This document shows positions 23,346 through 38,100 of a stretch of DNA of 64,000 nt, in pieces. The stretch covers positions 2,480,001 to 2,544,000 of the forward strand of contig OY730172.1 of the NCBI GenBank assembly GCA_963422465.1. Reading direction: 5' to 3'. How positions within the stretch are numbered: position 1 is the stretch's first letter; every line of letters starts with the position of its first letter. Made by a program: the position numbers and the translations under genes. The notes below the pieces were generated by a model that did no database searches, was not told where the DNA came from, and was given only the letters and a program-made list of their open reading frames with translations. This DNA comes from Lichina pygmaea (taxonomy: Eukaryota; Ascomycota; Lichinomycetes; Lichinales; Lichinaceae).

Positions 23346-24742
23346 GTAGACATTTCATCTTCAAAGATCTTGAAGGGGTTGACTGACTGCTTTCCCCCTG
23401 TGTTTGTTGATCTTGTAGACAGAATTTGCACTTCTGGAGATCCTCCTCTGAGTCTCTCTGAGCTTCTAGTTGGCTCTGTGGTTTTCCGTCTTTTTCCCCC
23501 TGGAAGAGTCTGTATGAAGGGGAAAGTAACTGGAGACTGTGTGACTGGGACAGTGGTAGCAGTGGAGATCTCATACTTCCCTGGGCGGGAAATCCATGCC
23601 TCTCTTGCCTTCTTGACTGCTTCTTGGCGTACTGGGCATGTGCTAGCCCAGGCTGGGTGAGCTCCTTTGCAGTTGCTGCATTTTGGCTTTAGCAGTTGCT
23701 CAGGGATTTGGCAGGTTCTTCTTTCATGCTGGCCTCCACAGGCACCACATACAGCTTGATTCCTGCACAGGCGAGCTTGGTGTCCTTACCCAAAGCACTT
23801 GAAGTATTGTGCCACCACTGTGTTAGCCAGAAAAGGCTCTGCCTCATGCAATCTGTGGCCCAGCACTACTCCACTCTCAATTAGAAGATTGGCCTGTTCC
23901 GGGGTGGCCAGATCCAGGTGGAGTGAAGTAACTGGTTTCTTTTGAGCTATAGTCTTCTTTGACCAGTAGGCTCTTAGAATAGTGATTTGCTTGCTCAGGG
24001 ATGGGTTGCTGTTCTGGATAGTCTGGCGAGTTTTTTCCAGGTTTTCTGGCTGGATGTCTGTGGTTCTGACTCCATGAATCAACACTGGGAATCTCTTGGG
24101 TTGGATAGTTGCTTCCTTGGTAAAAATAGCTGATATCCAGGCAGAGTCTTTCTCCAGAAAACTCTTAGTCTCTTGGGTTTCAGTGTTAATAAGAATGTCC
24201 CCTGAGGGAAGTTTTCTCACTGCTCTGACTTGTTTATTATAGGGACTGGGGAGTCTGTCTTGGAGAGCTTGAAAAAGCTGGATGTGAGTCCTGTTGGCTA
24301 TATCAGGTGTCTGGTTACCAGGGTGGACAAGAACTTCCTTCAGAATCCTTGGAGCTAGAGGGATTTGAGCTGGGATATGTTTCTGAACAGCCTGGGCATA
24401 TGATGGCTTAGATTCTTGCTTGTCTAGCCGCTTGCTAATATTCTCCAGCTCCTGGAAAATCTTGTTGGTCAGACCAGTGGGGAGAGACTGGGTTTTGGTG
24501 GACTGGGCTTCCTTAGTACAAGAGTTTTTCTTAATATTCTCCCAGCTTTTCAGTACAGATTCTGGGGTAGCTTGAGTCTTGAGCCATGAGTCCAGTAGGT
24601 TGTAGTCATTCTGGAGAGCTGGATAGGGGGTAGAAGAACTAGGCTGAGTACCAGCAGAACTGGGAGCTGGCATTGTTGGAGAAGGTGTTGTTTTTCTGGT
24701 AGTGTTCTGGGAGGAGTCCGGTTTCTTCTTTTTGACAGGCAT
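23342..24742 (-). pseudogene. LINE copy 2 ORF1 (gag-like), one in-frame stop
   Basis: ATG at 24742 (MPVKKKKPDSS) to a stop at 23342 gives 467 codons. One TAA at about 23785-23783 falls inside the first zinc knuckle, right after FKCFG, where copy 1 has a Tyr codon. The N-terminal half is polar and Ser/Thr-rich, the middle has an RNA-binding-like fold region, and the C-terminal part holds three C-x2-C-x3/4-H-x4/6-C knuckles. The product would coat LINE RNA. The last codon overlaps the ORF2 start as ATGA. Confidence 0.8.
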
Positions 24743-27700
24743 AGGGTAGGTAACCTGCACAGTGGGTTGTTCACAAAGGGTCACCTGGTTCCTAGCAGTA
24801 ATTGCACAATCCTGGGACCACTCCCCAAGACTGTACTTTCCTGGGCAGTCTTTTCCAACTAGACTCTAGGGAAATCTGGCTGTATTAACTCAAGCTGGAG
24901 ACCACACCCCCTGCCTGAGCTTTCCTAGAGTTTTTCAACTCTACCAGCACTAGAGGCAAGCTCTAAACTATTTCTCTTATCCTGGGAGCCCTGATCTCCT
25001 TGATGCTAGATGTTTCTCTTGAGAGAAGTTCAAGCTGTTATCTGTCTGACTGGGAGTACTTGCTCAATCCTGGGACCACACCCCAAGACTGAGTGTTCCT
25101 AGGTAATTGGGGCCTGTCCCCAGTCTTTCAGAATCCCACTGGCCACTCTCTGCCTTGTTATAGATAGTCTGTTGGTTGTTGAAGTTGAAGATCGAAGATT
25201 CAGAGATCACAACTTTTGACAAACAAGCTGGGTTACCCAAAGTGATGGGTTTTCACCTTAAGGTTTTGGTGGTTCCCAACAGATACTCGCTTGGTTTCCA
25301 GAACTTCTGACAAAGTCCGGTGATTATCAGAAGTGATGGTCCTTGAACGTAGTGGTACTGGGAAGAGTTTTTGGTTCCTTGGCATAAGTGTTCTTGAGCT
25401 GTTGGAATACTTTTTGTTGTCTCTCCATCCACCAGTACTCCACATCCTTCTTTGTGAGTTCTGTCAGTGGTGTTGCTGTTTGTGAGTAGTTCTTGATGAA
25501 CTGTCAGTTGAAGTTGGCAAATCCTAGAAAGGCTTGTACTTCCTTAACTGATGTCAGTGTTGGCTATTACTGAATCACTTTGATTTTCTCAGGGTTGATC
25601 TTGATCCCTTCAATTCCTATGATGTATCTGAGGAATTCAACTTCCAGTTTGTTGAACTTGTATTTCTTCAGGTTGAGCTTGAGCCCTGCCTTTTGTAGGC
25701 ATCGTAGAACATCCTTCACATGTTTGGTATGTTCCTGTTGTGTGTTCAAGTAGATAAGAATATCATCCAAGTAGATGATAGCTGTTTGGTCTAGGTATAC
25801 TCTGATGATGTTGTTGATTAATGCTTGACATGTTGCTGGTGTGTTCGTGAGTCTGAATAGCATAACCAGATACTTGTAGTGTCTGTATCAGGTTCTGAAG
25901 GCTGTCTTCTATTCTTCTCCTTCTTTCATGTGTATCAGGTTGTATACTCCTTTCAAGTCCAGCTTGGTGAAGATTGTAGCTTGGCTGATCCTGTCTTGCA
26001 ATTTGTTCACATTTGGCAACAGATATCAGTTCTTGATGGTAATGTTGTTGAGTTTTCTGTAGTCCACACAAAGTTGAAGACTTCCATCTTTCTTTAGTGC
26101 AAATAGTATTGGGTATCCTGCTGGTGATTGAGATTCTTGAATGAAACCCTTTTTCAGGTTTTCCTCCAGGTACTCGTGAAGTACTTGGAGCTCTTTCTCT
26201 GATAACTGGTAAATTGGTCTAAATCCTGGCTCTGTCCCTGGTTGCAACTTGATCTTATAATCCCAAGGTTGGTGCTTAGGCAACACTGCTGTTGTTATCT
26301 CTTCCTGAAAGAGGTTATCATACCCAGGTCAGTACTCTTCAGGGATCTCCAGAGGGTTAACAACTTCCTCTCTCTTTATCTCTGACTGTTTGGCCACCTG
26401 GTTCTGGGGTATGCCTGTCAAGGTGGACCTCTTCTCTTGAGAGTTGTCTTTTCTGTTGGTGAGGTTCCACTGAGGACTCCTTCCCTTATCTGTCCACACT
26501 TTCTGCGGCTGGTAACAGGTCTGAGCTGTGTTGTTAGTGCAGTTCCTAAATGTGAGTACTCCTGTCCTCCAGTTAACAACTGGCTTGTGTTTCTTTAGCC
26601 AAGGCATCCCCAAATAGATATCCTGAGTGGCCAACTTGACAATATCAAGGTGGATCCTTTCAGCATGGTGTCCGGTAACTATTTCCATTGGCTGCGTCTT
26701 ATGGCAGACTAGCTCTGTCTGTCTATTTGCTATTGCGAGCTGATAGGGCTGCTGCTTATGTCTCCTTCCAGTGCCAAGGGTGTTATAAAGTTGTCTTGAA
26801 ATGTAGTTTCCACTGGCTCCAGAGTCAACAAGTGTGTATGTCTGTACTGGCATGTTGGCGTGTAGTGACACAGGTAATCGCAGGTGCTTTGCATTGCTAG
26901 GGGTCATGTTGTTGAGCTCCTGATATCACCTCTTGACAAGGGAGTTCAGTCTTTTTCTGATTGAAGTATTTTTTCACTGACTGGGCAATGAGTCCAGCCA
27001 TTCCTATCAGTTCTGAGGAATCTGTTCATGAATTTGTCTTGCTGATGCTTGTCACATCCAGGCTTAAGGCAGTACTGCCAGTTGTTGATGTAGCAGTTGT
27101 TGTTGTTGCCTTGCTGTAGGAACATGAGGTGTTTGTGCCAATCATGTGTGTGCCCAGGGAATACAGTGTGTTGGTGTTTGTCCCAAAGATAGATCTCACA
27201 CACATCCTTCTTGCAATTGACCCAATACTTGTGGCAGATGGCACAGTAGGGTGAATGTCCTCTGTAACTTTGTAGTTGTTTGTGGTAGGTGTAGTAGTGC
27301 TTTGTGCAAAACCTCCACTGTAGTTTGCCGTGCTATAGATTTTGTGAGTCCATGCTGTAAGCATAGCTTCCTTGTGGTATTTCTTCTTTGATAGACACAG
27401 GTTTATCTCAGTCCCCATCAGAGGTGGTTAAGAGCTCCTATCCCTTATCCTGACCTGTCTGTTCTGGTAGGTCCTTGCCTCCTGATGTTGCCAGTTGGTG
27501 GGCTGCTTCCAATGTCTGATTGTAGTTGTCCTATTGTTTGAGGGATAGCTGAGCCTCTCCTGGTAGATCCTCTGGCTTGATGATATTCCAGTCTCTGTCA
27601 AGTGTATTAAGTTGCTGTCAGTACACCTTGTTCTTTGAACAACAGTCTCTCACCATGTGGTCTAGCTTGCCACAGGCATAGCACTTCAGTACTTTCTTTT

Positions 27701-28463
27701 TTTTGTTATTCCTTCTCTTTGTAAACCTTCCCTTGTGGTAGACTGCATCCAGTTCCATGGGTGTATAGCCATATAGGTTATGTGGTGGTGCCTTGTTAGG
27801 TAGCTTGTAGTGGTTGCTCACATGCCATGCAGGGTGGCTGTATCCTCTGTCATGGCACTTCTCCATCACTTGCTTGAATAACTTGTTGTCGATGTTGATT
27901 GCTTGTGTGATGAGTTCATCCAGTGTGTCAACTGCTTATCTGTTGAAGGTGATCTCATCCTTCATGTTTTCCTTGAGTCCACGTCAGTACATGACTATCA
28001 GAGTGTTGTCATCCCAGTCAGTCAGTACTGAGTATTGCTTAAACTGTGTGGTGTACTCTGCGGCTGAGTGTTGTTGTTTGATGTGCTGGATTATTCGTAT
28101 AGCCACTTTGTTTTTGTTAGATAGTCCAAAGATCTTTTTGATCTTGTCCTTGAATCATGTCTATTTTGTCATCTATTCTGTTGTGCTGTTGTGGTCTCTG
28201 TTTCCTGAGAGATGTTTGTTAATGTAGGGCTTGATCCATCAATAAGTATTGTCTCTTATGTAAGTGGTTGCAAAGAGAGGCCACTTCTCCTTAGACAGCT
28301 TTGTCTCTGGTTGGAATTGAAAGTAGACTTGGAGTTGCATGAGCCAGTCGTTGACCTTGTTCCTTTCACTATAGAACAGGTCTAGCTTGGTGACACTAAT
28401 CTTTCCATCTGGGAAGTTGGGGTTGGTTGCTTCTGAGGTACTCATCCTTGAGAGTCTTCAAAG

Positions 28464-29061
28464 TGTTGCGGTCTGTACTATGCTGTCCTAACTGAGTATA
28501 GGATTAAGAGTGAGATGTGGAAGTTGGGTTGGTTCTTGCAGGAGAGGAGTGTCAAGAAGTGTGAAGAGGTTTGGTGGAACATAGTGGTGATGACACCTGA
28601 TCAATAGCTTTGTACAAAAGGATTGTATTGAAGTTGATCTAGTTGTCTGGATCACAACATAAGTTGAAGATGATTATTCCATAGGGGAACTATTATCAGA
28701 CTATATAGTGCTGGCCTGTCAAGACAATCAAGATTGTCTTGACAGTCTTGATGTCAAGACAGGTGAGATTGTCTTGACAGTCCCACCATGTTATACACCC
28801 TGCGTCAAGACTGGTGAGATTGTCTTGATGCTTCATACATCCTGTGTCAAGACTGGTGAGATTGTCTTGATACTTCATGCATCCTGTGTTGAGACTGGTG
28901 AGATTGTCTTGATGCTTCATACATCCTGCGTCAAGACTCCTGTGTCTCAACAGTCACGTGACCCCTTGTTGGTTGGTCACTTGACTTCCATAGTGTCCTC
29001 TTGCCTGGCCCATAGCCTGATTGCCTATAAATGAGTGGCTCCCATCCCATGGGTCGTAACA
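28464..29061 (-). repeat. 5' LTR of chromovirus A
   Basis: 598 bp, bounded TG...CA (tgttac and gcaaca in element orientation). U3 carries ~42-bp tandem units containing caagactggtgagattgtc (as seen on the plus strand). A TATATA box is followed by the R-U5 region shared with elements B and C. Confidence 0.9.
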
Positions 29062-30213
29062 TAGAAGCTCTGGGTTTGAAATAATAGAAGTGAAATCTTG
29101 AGAATTAAAAGGAGCTTGCTGTCTTTGACTTGAATAAAGAGAGCATGAAGAGGTGATATATTTCACTGTCTCTTCTGCTTGACCACAGACACATAAAGGG
29201 GTAGGAAAGTCTGGAACTCCAGCTCTGAATAGAAAACTTGCCAGGCCAATTCTCCCAGTTCTGGTTTGTAGTAGTAGACTTGCCTCAGCTTTCTGTAGCT
29301 TTTTGTAGAGCTTCAGGTTGTTGTGGTAAGACTTTTGACAAAACACCTGCCACCCAGAGTAGCTTTTTCTTTTCTTCTCCTCCTATTGGTTTTCCCACTC
29401 TTTAACAAAGAGTTTCTGCAGTTCTTTCTTTGAACTTGCCTGGTTAGTAGTTAATTGGTTTAACCAAGTGAACTTCCAATAGGGGGAGATAGTTGAGGAT
29501 TTCTTTAAAGGTTTCTTCACAGAAGAGACATAGTGGGAGATATTGGAAAAGATATTGTCCAGAAGTGTTTTCAGAGAGGAGGTTTGAATAGAAGAGAGAA
29601 AACAGGCTGTGCGAAATTTGAAATAGAGATCTAGAGGTAAAAGAAAAAGCTCACTCTCTAATAAGAAAGATGGAGTGGCTTTGAAGGCACCTCCAATAAG
29701 TCTCAGGCATTTGTTCTGGAATGTGCTAAGAGAAGAGATATTAGAAGATTTTCTTAGAGGATTGAACCAGATCCCCACAGCATAACTCAGTAAAGATCTG
29801 AGTATTGCAGTGTACACAAGACATGATGTGAGGACTGGGAAACCCCAAGTAGAATATGAAGTTCTAGAAAGAGAGGAAAGTGCTTTCTGGACTTTTTGAA
29901 GAATAATTCTCTGGTGCTTATGCCAGTGGAGTTTTGCATCCAGGTACACTCCTAATACTCGCACTTCTTCTTTTGGTCTTAGAATCACATTCCCCAGTCT
30001 GAGCTTAAGCTGAAGATTGTCTGATCTTCTTCTGGAAAAATGAAGTATTTTATATTTCTCAGGAGAGAAGACCATTCCATGTCTTGCAGCCTATGATAGA
30101 CATTTGAGGTGTGTGTTCTTTAACTTCAGAAGGTTGCTTTTTAGAGTGTCCAAATGCAAGCAGATTTGTATCATCTGCAAATCCCAGAGCAGAAACACCA
30201 GTGGAAGAAGAGT

Positions 30214-30772
30214 TGTTACAACCCATGGGATGGGAGCCACTTATTTATAGGCAATCAGGCCATGGGCCAGGCAAGAGGACACCATGGAAGTCAAGTGACC
30301 AACCAACAAGGGGTCACGTGACTGTCAAGACACACACAGGAGTCTTGACACAGCATGCATGAAGCATCAAGACAATCTCACCAGTCTTGACGCAGGATAC
30401 ATGAAGTATCAAGACAATCTCACCAGTCTTGACACAGGGTGCATAACATGGTGGGACTGTCAAGACAATCTCACCTGTCTTGACATCAAGACTGTCAAGA
30501 CAATCTTGATTGTCTTGACAGGCCAGCACTATATAGTCTGACAATAGTTCCCCTATAGAACAATTATCTTCAACTTATGTTGTGATCCAGACAACTAGAT
30601 CTACTTCAATACAATCTCTTTGTACAAAGCCATTGATCAGGTGTCACCACCACTATGTTCCACCAAACCCCTTCACACTCCTTGACACTCCTCTCCTACG
30701 AGAACCAACCTGTCTTCCACCTCTCACCCTAATCCTATACTCAGATAGGACAGTACAGTACAGACTGCAACA
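30214..30772 (+). repeat. 5' LTR of chromovirus B
   Basis: 559 bp, TG...CA, the same U3 type as element A (tandem ~42-bp units with caagacaatctcaccag), with a gtcacgtgac E-box-like word and a TATATAG box. Confidence 0.9.
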
Positions 30773-33700
30773 CTTTGAAGACCCTCAAGGATAAGTACCT
30801 CAGAAGCAACCAACCCCAATTTCCCAGATGGAAAGATTAGTGTTGCCAAGCCAGACCTGTTCTACAGTGAAAGAAACAAGGTCAACGACTGGCTTATGTA
30901 ACTCCAAGTCTACTTTCAATTCCAACCAGAGACAAAGCTGCCTAAGGAGAAGTAGCCTCTCTTCGCAACCACTTACATGAGAGGTAATACTTATTGATGG
31001 ATCAAGCTCTACGTCAACAAACATCTCTCAGGAAACAGAGACCATGATGGTACATCAGAATAGATGATAAAATAGACATAATTCAAGGACAAGATCAAAA
31101 GGATTCTTGGACTATCTAACAAAGATAAAGTGGCTATACGAATGATCTAGCACATCAAACAACAACACTCAGCTGCAGAGTACACCACGCAGTTCAAACA
31201 ATACTCAGTACTGACTGATTAGGATGACAATGCTCTGATGGTTATGTACCAACATGGACTCAAGGAAAACATGAAGGATGAAATCACCTTCAACAGACAA
31301 GTGGTCAACATACTGGACAAACTCATCGCACAAGCAATCAACATCAACAACAAATTATTCAAGTGAGTGATGGAGAAACACCACAACAGAGGATACAGCC
31401 ACCCTGTATAGTATGTGAGCAACCACTACAAGCTGCCTAACAAGACACTACCACATGACCTATATAGCTATGCACCCATGGAACTGGATGCAGTCCACCA
31501 CAAGAGAAGGTTCACGAAGGGAAGGAACAACAAAAAAAAAAAGCACTGAAGTGCTATGCCTGTGGCAAGCTAGGCCACATGGTGAAAGACTGTTGTTCAA
31601 AGAACAAGGTGCACTGACAGCAACTTAATATGCTTGACAGAGACTGGAATGTCATCAAGCCAGAAGATCCACCAGAAGAGGCTCAGCTATCCCTTGAACA
31701 ATAAGACAACTACGATCAGACATTGGAAGCAGCCCACCAACTGGCAACATCAGGAAGTAAGAACCTACCAGAACAGACAGGTCAGGACAAGGGACAGGAG
31801 CTCTTAACCACCTCTGATGAGGACTAAGACAAACCCATGTCTATCAAAGAAGAAATACCACAAGGAAGCTATACTTACAGCATGGACCTACGAAATCTAC
31901 AGCATGGTGAACTACAGTGGAGGTTTTGCACAAAGCACTACTACACCTACCATGAACAACTACGAAGGTACAGAGAACATTCACCCTACCACGCCACCTG
32001 CCACAAACATTGAGTCAATTGCAAGAAGGATGTGTGTGAGATCTATCTCTGGGACAAACACCAACACACCACATTCCCCAGGCACACACATGATTGGTAT
32101 GAACACCTCATGTTCCTACAGCAAGGTAACAACCACAACTGCTATATCAACAATTGGCAGTACTGCCTTAAGCCTGGATGTGACAAGCATCAGCAAGACA
32201 AATTCATGAACAGATTCCTCAGAACTGATGGGAATAGCTGGATCTATTGCCCAGTCAGTGGAAAAACACTTCAATCAGGAAAAGACTGAACTCCCTTGTC
32301 AAGAGGTGACATCAGAAGTTCAACAACATGACCCCTAGCAATGCAAAGCACCTGCAATTACCTGTGTCACTACATGCCAACACGCCAGTACAGACATACA
32401 CACTTGTTGACTCTGGAGCCAGTGGAAACTACATTTCAAGACAACTTTACAACACTCTCAGCACTGGAAGGAGACACAAGCAGCAGCCCTATCAGCTTGT
32501 GATAGCAAATAGACAGACAGAGCTAGTCTGCCATGAGACGCAGCCAATGGAAATAGTTACTGGACACCATGCTGAAAGGATCCACCTTGATATTGTCAAG
32601 TTGGCCACTCAGGATATCTATTTGGGGATGCCTTGGCTAAAGAAACACAAGCCAGTTGTTAACTGGAGGACAGGAGTACTCACATTTAGGAACTGCACTA
32701 ACAACACAGCTCAGACCTGTTACCAGCCGCAGAAGGTGTGGACAGATAAGGGAAGGAGTCCTCAGTGGAACCTCACTGACAGAAAGGATGACTCTCAAGA
32801 GAAGAGGTCTGCCTCAACAGGCACACCCCAGAACCAGGTGGCCAAACAGTCAGAGATGAAGAGAGAGGAAGTTGTTAACTCTCTGGAGATCCCTGAAAAG
32901 TACTGACCTGGGTATGATAACCTCTTTCAGGAAGAGACAACAACAGCAGTGTTGTCTAAGCATCAACCTTGGAATTATGAGATCAAGTTGCAACCAGGGA
33001 CAGAGCCAGAATTTAGACCAATTTACCAGTTATCAGAGAAAGAGCTCCAAGTACTTTGCGAGTACCTGGAGGAAAACCTGAAAAAGGGTTTCATTCAAGA
33101 ATCTCAATCACCAGCAGGATACCCAATACTATTTACACCAAAGAAAGACAGAAGTCTTCAACTTTGTGTAGACTACAGGAAACTCAATAACATTACCATC
33201 AAGAACTGATATCTGTTGCCAAATGCGAACAAATTGCAAGACAGGATCAGCCAAGCTACAATCTTCACCAAGCTGGACTTGAAAGAAGTATACAACCTGA
33301 TACACATGAAAGAAGGAGAAGAATGGAAGACAGCCTTCAGAACCTGATACAGACACTACAAGTATCTGGTTATGCTATTCGGACTCACAAACACACCAGC
33401 AACATGTCAAGCATTGATCAACAACATCATCAGAGCATACCTAGACCAAACAGCTATCACCTACTTGGACAATATTCTCATCTACTCAAACACGTAACAG
33501 GAACATACCAAACATGTGAAGGATGTTCTACGATGTCTACAAAAGGCAGGGCTCAAGCTCAACCCAAAGAAATGTGAGTTCAACAAACTGGAAGTTGAAT
33601 TTCTCAGATACATCATAGGAATCAAAGAGATCAAGATCAACTCTGAGAAAATCAAAGTAATTCAGCAATGGCCAACACTGATATCAGTTAAGGAAGTACA

Positions 33701-35116
33701 AGCCTTCCTAGGATTTACCAACTTTAACTGACAGTTTATCAAGAACTACTCACAAACAACAACACCACTGACAGAACTCACAAAGAAGGATGTGGAGTAC
33801 TGGTGGACAGAGAGATAACAAAAAGTATTCCAACAGCTCAAGGACACTTGCGCCAAGGAACCAGTTCTCCTCAACTTCAAGACAGGCCAACCAACACAAA
33901 TCAAGACAGACACTTCAGATCAGGCAGTGGGAGTATGTTTATACCAACAGGCAGACAGCAAGTGGCACCCAGTTACCTACTACTCACGCAAAATGTCATA
34001 AGCAGAACAAAACTATAATATCCACAACAAAGAGCTACTGGCAGTTGTCAACACACTTGAACACTGGAGAGTGTACGCAGAAAGCAGTTCTGAACTCACT
34101 GTTCTCACAGACCACAAGAATCTGACAACGTTCACGACAACCAAGAAGCTGAACAGACAACAAGTCAGATAGGCTGAACTCCTAGAGCAATACAAGTTTA
34201 AGATCTTGTACACCCCCAGACAAGATAACAGGAAAGCAGACACACTAAGCTGACAAAAAGACTACATGGAAGATGATGAACACCAAGGAATGATCTTACA
34301 GCAGGACCAGCAAGGGAACCTGGTGCCTTGACCACAGATCAACAAGCTCACGGCAGAAGACACTGAGGAATTAATAAGAAACTACCACAACAATCCAGCA
34401 CATAGTCACCCAGGAATCTCCAAGACCACAGACCTTATCTAATAGGCAGGGAACAATGTCATCAACCTCTGACAACATGTCACAAGCTACATCAGTAAAT
34501 ATCTACTGTGCCAGAAAAACAAACACAGAAGACACAAGCCATATGGAGAAGGACACCCAAACATGATACCAAGAGGCCTGTGGGAAGATGTGTCAATAGA
34601 CTTCATCACAAAGCTACCCAAGTCCAAAGACCCAGTCACAGGAATCACCTATGACTTGATTATGGTGATAGTGGACAGATTCACAAAATATCTAATAGTG
34701 GTACTATTCAAGGAAACCCACACAGCAGAGCAGTTGGGACACCTCCTACTAGACAGATTGGTCAGGAACCACAGAGTTCCAATCACAGTCATTACTGACA
34801 GAGACAAACTCTTCACATCCAACTACTGGAAAACAATCAGTGTAGCCATGGGAACAAAACCCAAAATGTCTACGGCCTATCACCCACAAACTGACAGCCA
34901 GACAGAGTGAGCAAACCAAGTCCTGGAGACTTATTTGTGGTATTTTGATTTGATTTGATTTGATTCTTACACTGTTTGTAGCTTTACAGCCATGCAGATC
35001 TTCCAGCTAATAGTGAACTTCTTCAGAAAACCTTTAAAGGAATAAAAACTGAAGACAGGGAGGTGACTAGAAAGTGTAGCAAAAGGAAATCTTGTAGTGT
35101 CTGGTAGGAAAAGCTT

Positions 35117-38100
35117 CTAGATGTTGGAGTGTGAATAGTGAAGTTTGAAAGCCAGATTAAATTGGTTTAGTCTTTTCAAAGACATAAACCAGTACAGAAA
35201 CTTCTGTAGAAGCTCTGGGTTTGAAATAATAGTAGTGAAATCTTGGGGGTTAAAGAGAGCATGTTGTCTTTGACTTGAGTAGAGAGAGCATGAAGAGGTG
35301 ATATGCTTTACTGTCTCTTCTGCTTGACCACACATGCATAGGGGGGTAGGAAAGTCAGGGACTCCAGCTCTGAAAAGAAAACTTGCTAGACCAATTCTCC
35401 CAGTTCTGGTTTGCAGTAGTAGACTTGCCTCAGCTTTCTGTAGCTCTTTGTAGAGCTTTAGGTTGTTGTAGTGAGGTTTTTGGCAAAACACCTGCCATCC
35501 AGCATAGCCTTTTCTTTTCTTCTCCTCCCATTGGTTTTCCCACTCTTTAGTAAAGAGTATTTGTAGTTCTTTCTTTGAACTAGCCTGGTTAGTAGTTATT
35601 TGACTTAACCAAGTGAACTTCCAATTAGGAGAGATAGTTGAGGATTTCTTTAAAGGTTTCCTCAGTGAAGAAGCATAGGAAGAAATAGTAGAAAAGGTAC
35701 TGTCAAGAAAGTCTTTCAGAGAGGAGGTTTGGATAGAAGATAGAAAACAAGCTGTGCGAAATTTAAAATAGAGATCTAGAGGTAAAAGAAAAAGCTCACT
35801 CTCTAATAGAAAAGAAGGAGTGGCTTTGAAAGCACCCCCAATAAGTCTCAGACATTTATTTTGGAATATGATAAGAGAGGAAATATTAGAGGATTTTCTG
35901 AGTGGGTTGAACCAAATTCCCACTGCATAGCTCAGTACAGATCTGAGTATTGCAGTGTACACAAGGCGTGCTGTGAGAACTGGAAAGCCCCAGGTGGAGT
36001 AAGAGGTTCTAGAAAGAGAAGATAGTGCTTTTTGTGCTTTTTGAAGAATAATTCTCCGGTGTTTGTGCCAGTGGAGTTTGGCATCCAGGTACACTCCCAA
36101 TACTCGCACTTCTTCTTTTGGTTTTAGAATCACATTCCCAAGTCTAAGCTTGAGCTGCAGATTGTCTGATCTTCTTCTGGAAAAATGAAGTATTTCATAT
36201 TTCTCAGGAGAGAAGACCATTCCATGTCTTGCAGCCCAAGATAGACATTTAAGATGTGTATTCTTCAACTTCAGAAGGTTGCTTTTAAGAGAGTGTCCAA
36301 ATGCAAGCAGATTTGTATCATCTGCAAATCCCAGAGCAGAAACACCAGTAGTAGGAGAATGTACAGTCTCATGAAGTTCAGAAATATAGAATAGAAAAAG
36401 AATAGGAGACAAAGGGGAACCTTGGGGAACTCCACAGTGAATAGGAATAGAAGAGGACTCAGAGTCATCAAAAACTAGAGTGGTGGTACGTCTGGTACAG
36501 AAAGAGAAGATCCAAGAAGTTAGCCAGAGAGGGATTCCTTTTCTCTCCAGAATCTTTTGAAGAATCTCTGGAAGAACTCTGTCATATGCTCCTGAGATGT
36601 CCAGAGAAAGTAGAGATGCAACCATGCCTTCTTTCCAGACTTTTTCCACTTGGGAAGTTAGAAGGAAAAGTGCTGATTCAGTTGATCTGCCTTTCCTGAA
36701 CCCCATCTGGATTTCTGGCAAGAGTTTAGCCTCTTCTGCTACCTTGCTTAGTCTGGCTGCTGTAATAGCTTCCATCAGCTTGCCAGTTGTGTTTAGCAGA
36801 GCTATAGGGCGCCAGGCTTTAGCTTGGTTATAGATTCCCTTGCCAGGTTTTCTTAGACAGACTGTTTTTGCATTCTTGAATTTCTCTGGAAAGTATTCCA
36901 GTCTCCAGCATGTTGATGTGAGAACAGCTATAGCTTGGCAGAACTTGGGACCCAGAGCTTTCAGAAATCCATTTGGCAGCTTGTCTTTTCCTCCTGCTGT
37001 AAAAGGTTTCTTCTTGTTCAGAATTTGCTCCACTTCTTCAGTGGTAACCTCCTGAGAAAGCTGGATCTCTGGGGTACTCTGGTGACTTTCTGTACTTGGT
37101 TCTGGAACACGTGCTTCTGGAAAGAATTGAGCTGAGAAAGATTTTGTCTTCTCCTCAAAGCTTTTGGCTAGTCCTTCTTGAGTCTCCAGATCAGGGACCA
37201 GAGGAAGATCAGGGGTCTTGTTAGCTTTTGATTTTCCCCACTTTGCAAGCTTCCAGAATTTTGAGGAACTGGCTAGCTCATGAACTTGTTTTCTGAAGGT
37301 GTTCTGTTTGCCTTCTCTGACAGCTTTCTTCTTGAGCTTAGTTGCTTCTTCTAGCTCTTCTTGGCTTGCCTGTCCTCTGAGCACTTGTCTTCTTATTCTT
37401 CTTTCCTGCTTAACTTTAGTTTGGATCTCTTGGTTCCACCAGGGGACTGAGTGGCTAGATTGCTTCTGGAGTTCTGTGCATCTGTCTGCTATTTCTTGGA
37501 GAAAGTGGTTAAGATATTCCAAGTACTCATCCACTTCATGTTTATCTTGAAAGTGGAAGGGCAGCTGCAAATTATTACACTCTTGTTTTGCCAGGTTTGT
37601 GTCCAGTGTTTTCCAGTTCCTTTCTGGCTTCCAGGTTTTTCTTGGTGAGTCCAGGTCCAGGCTAGTTAGCACAGGTCTGTGGTCAGACCCATGAAAGAAC
37701 TGCAAAGCAATTTTAGAAAAGATTAGAGAGTTAGAAAGAGAAGAAGATATAAAGGAAAGATCAATAGGTGAACAGGGTTTGTGGGAAAGAGATCTAGCTC
37801 TTGTGGGTGTAAAAGGTGCAATAGCTAACTCCAGATTTGAGTTTTTCATTAGAGTTTGGAACTTGTGTGCAGTGTCAGAATATAGTCTTCTTTTCTTTGA
37901 CCAGTCAGGGTGGTGAAGATTTGAGTCTGTAAGAAGAATATGCTGCCCTTTTGCTTGTAAAGCATTTTGGAGTAGACAGAGAAGAGCTTCTGATGCTTGT
38001 AGGTAGTTCTCTTGACTTGAGGGAGTGAAGTATAGATTATGCACCCACAGAGAAGTAGAGGTGTTTTCCAGATGAATTTCAAGAGAAACAAAGTCTTTAC

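Larger units (their letters stand above)
19927..25371 (-). mobile_element. Tad-like LINE copy 2, full length, inserted in chromovirus A
   Basis: 5.4-kb non-LTR retrotransposon with TSD tggttccttggcat at 19913-19926 and 25372-25385. On the minus strand it has a 5' UTR of about 630 bp (25371-24743), ORF1, ORF2 and a 3' UTR ending in an aatcaaatcaaaa-type tail. Its 5' UTR matches that of LINE copy 1 (for example tgatgggttttcaccttaag and gatggtccttgaac on the plus strand in both). It does not resemble the foreign 5' module of the two chimeras. From about 19950 to 23580 it is almost identical to chimera 1, so the family was active recently. Confidence 0.92.
10541..29061 (-). mobile_element. Ty3/Gypsy chromovirus A (fossil, minus strand)
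   Basis: LTR retrotransposon with 5' LTR 28464-29061 and 3' LTR 10541-11142. The target duplication is TAGAA at 10536-10540 and 29062-29066, placing it inside ORF2 of LINE copy 1. Parts, read on the minus strand: gag with zinc knuckle (28445-27618), Cys/His-rich segment (about 27203-26946), protease with DSGASGNYIS (26907-26329), reverse transcriptase with YLDDILIY (26286-25386), RNase H (19912-19604), integrase (about 19250-18657 and 12141-11797) and chromodomain (about 11800-11700). It is interrupted by LINE copy 2 and chromovirus C. The coding frames are broken in roughly a dozen places, mostly by transitions. Confidence 0.9.
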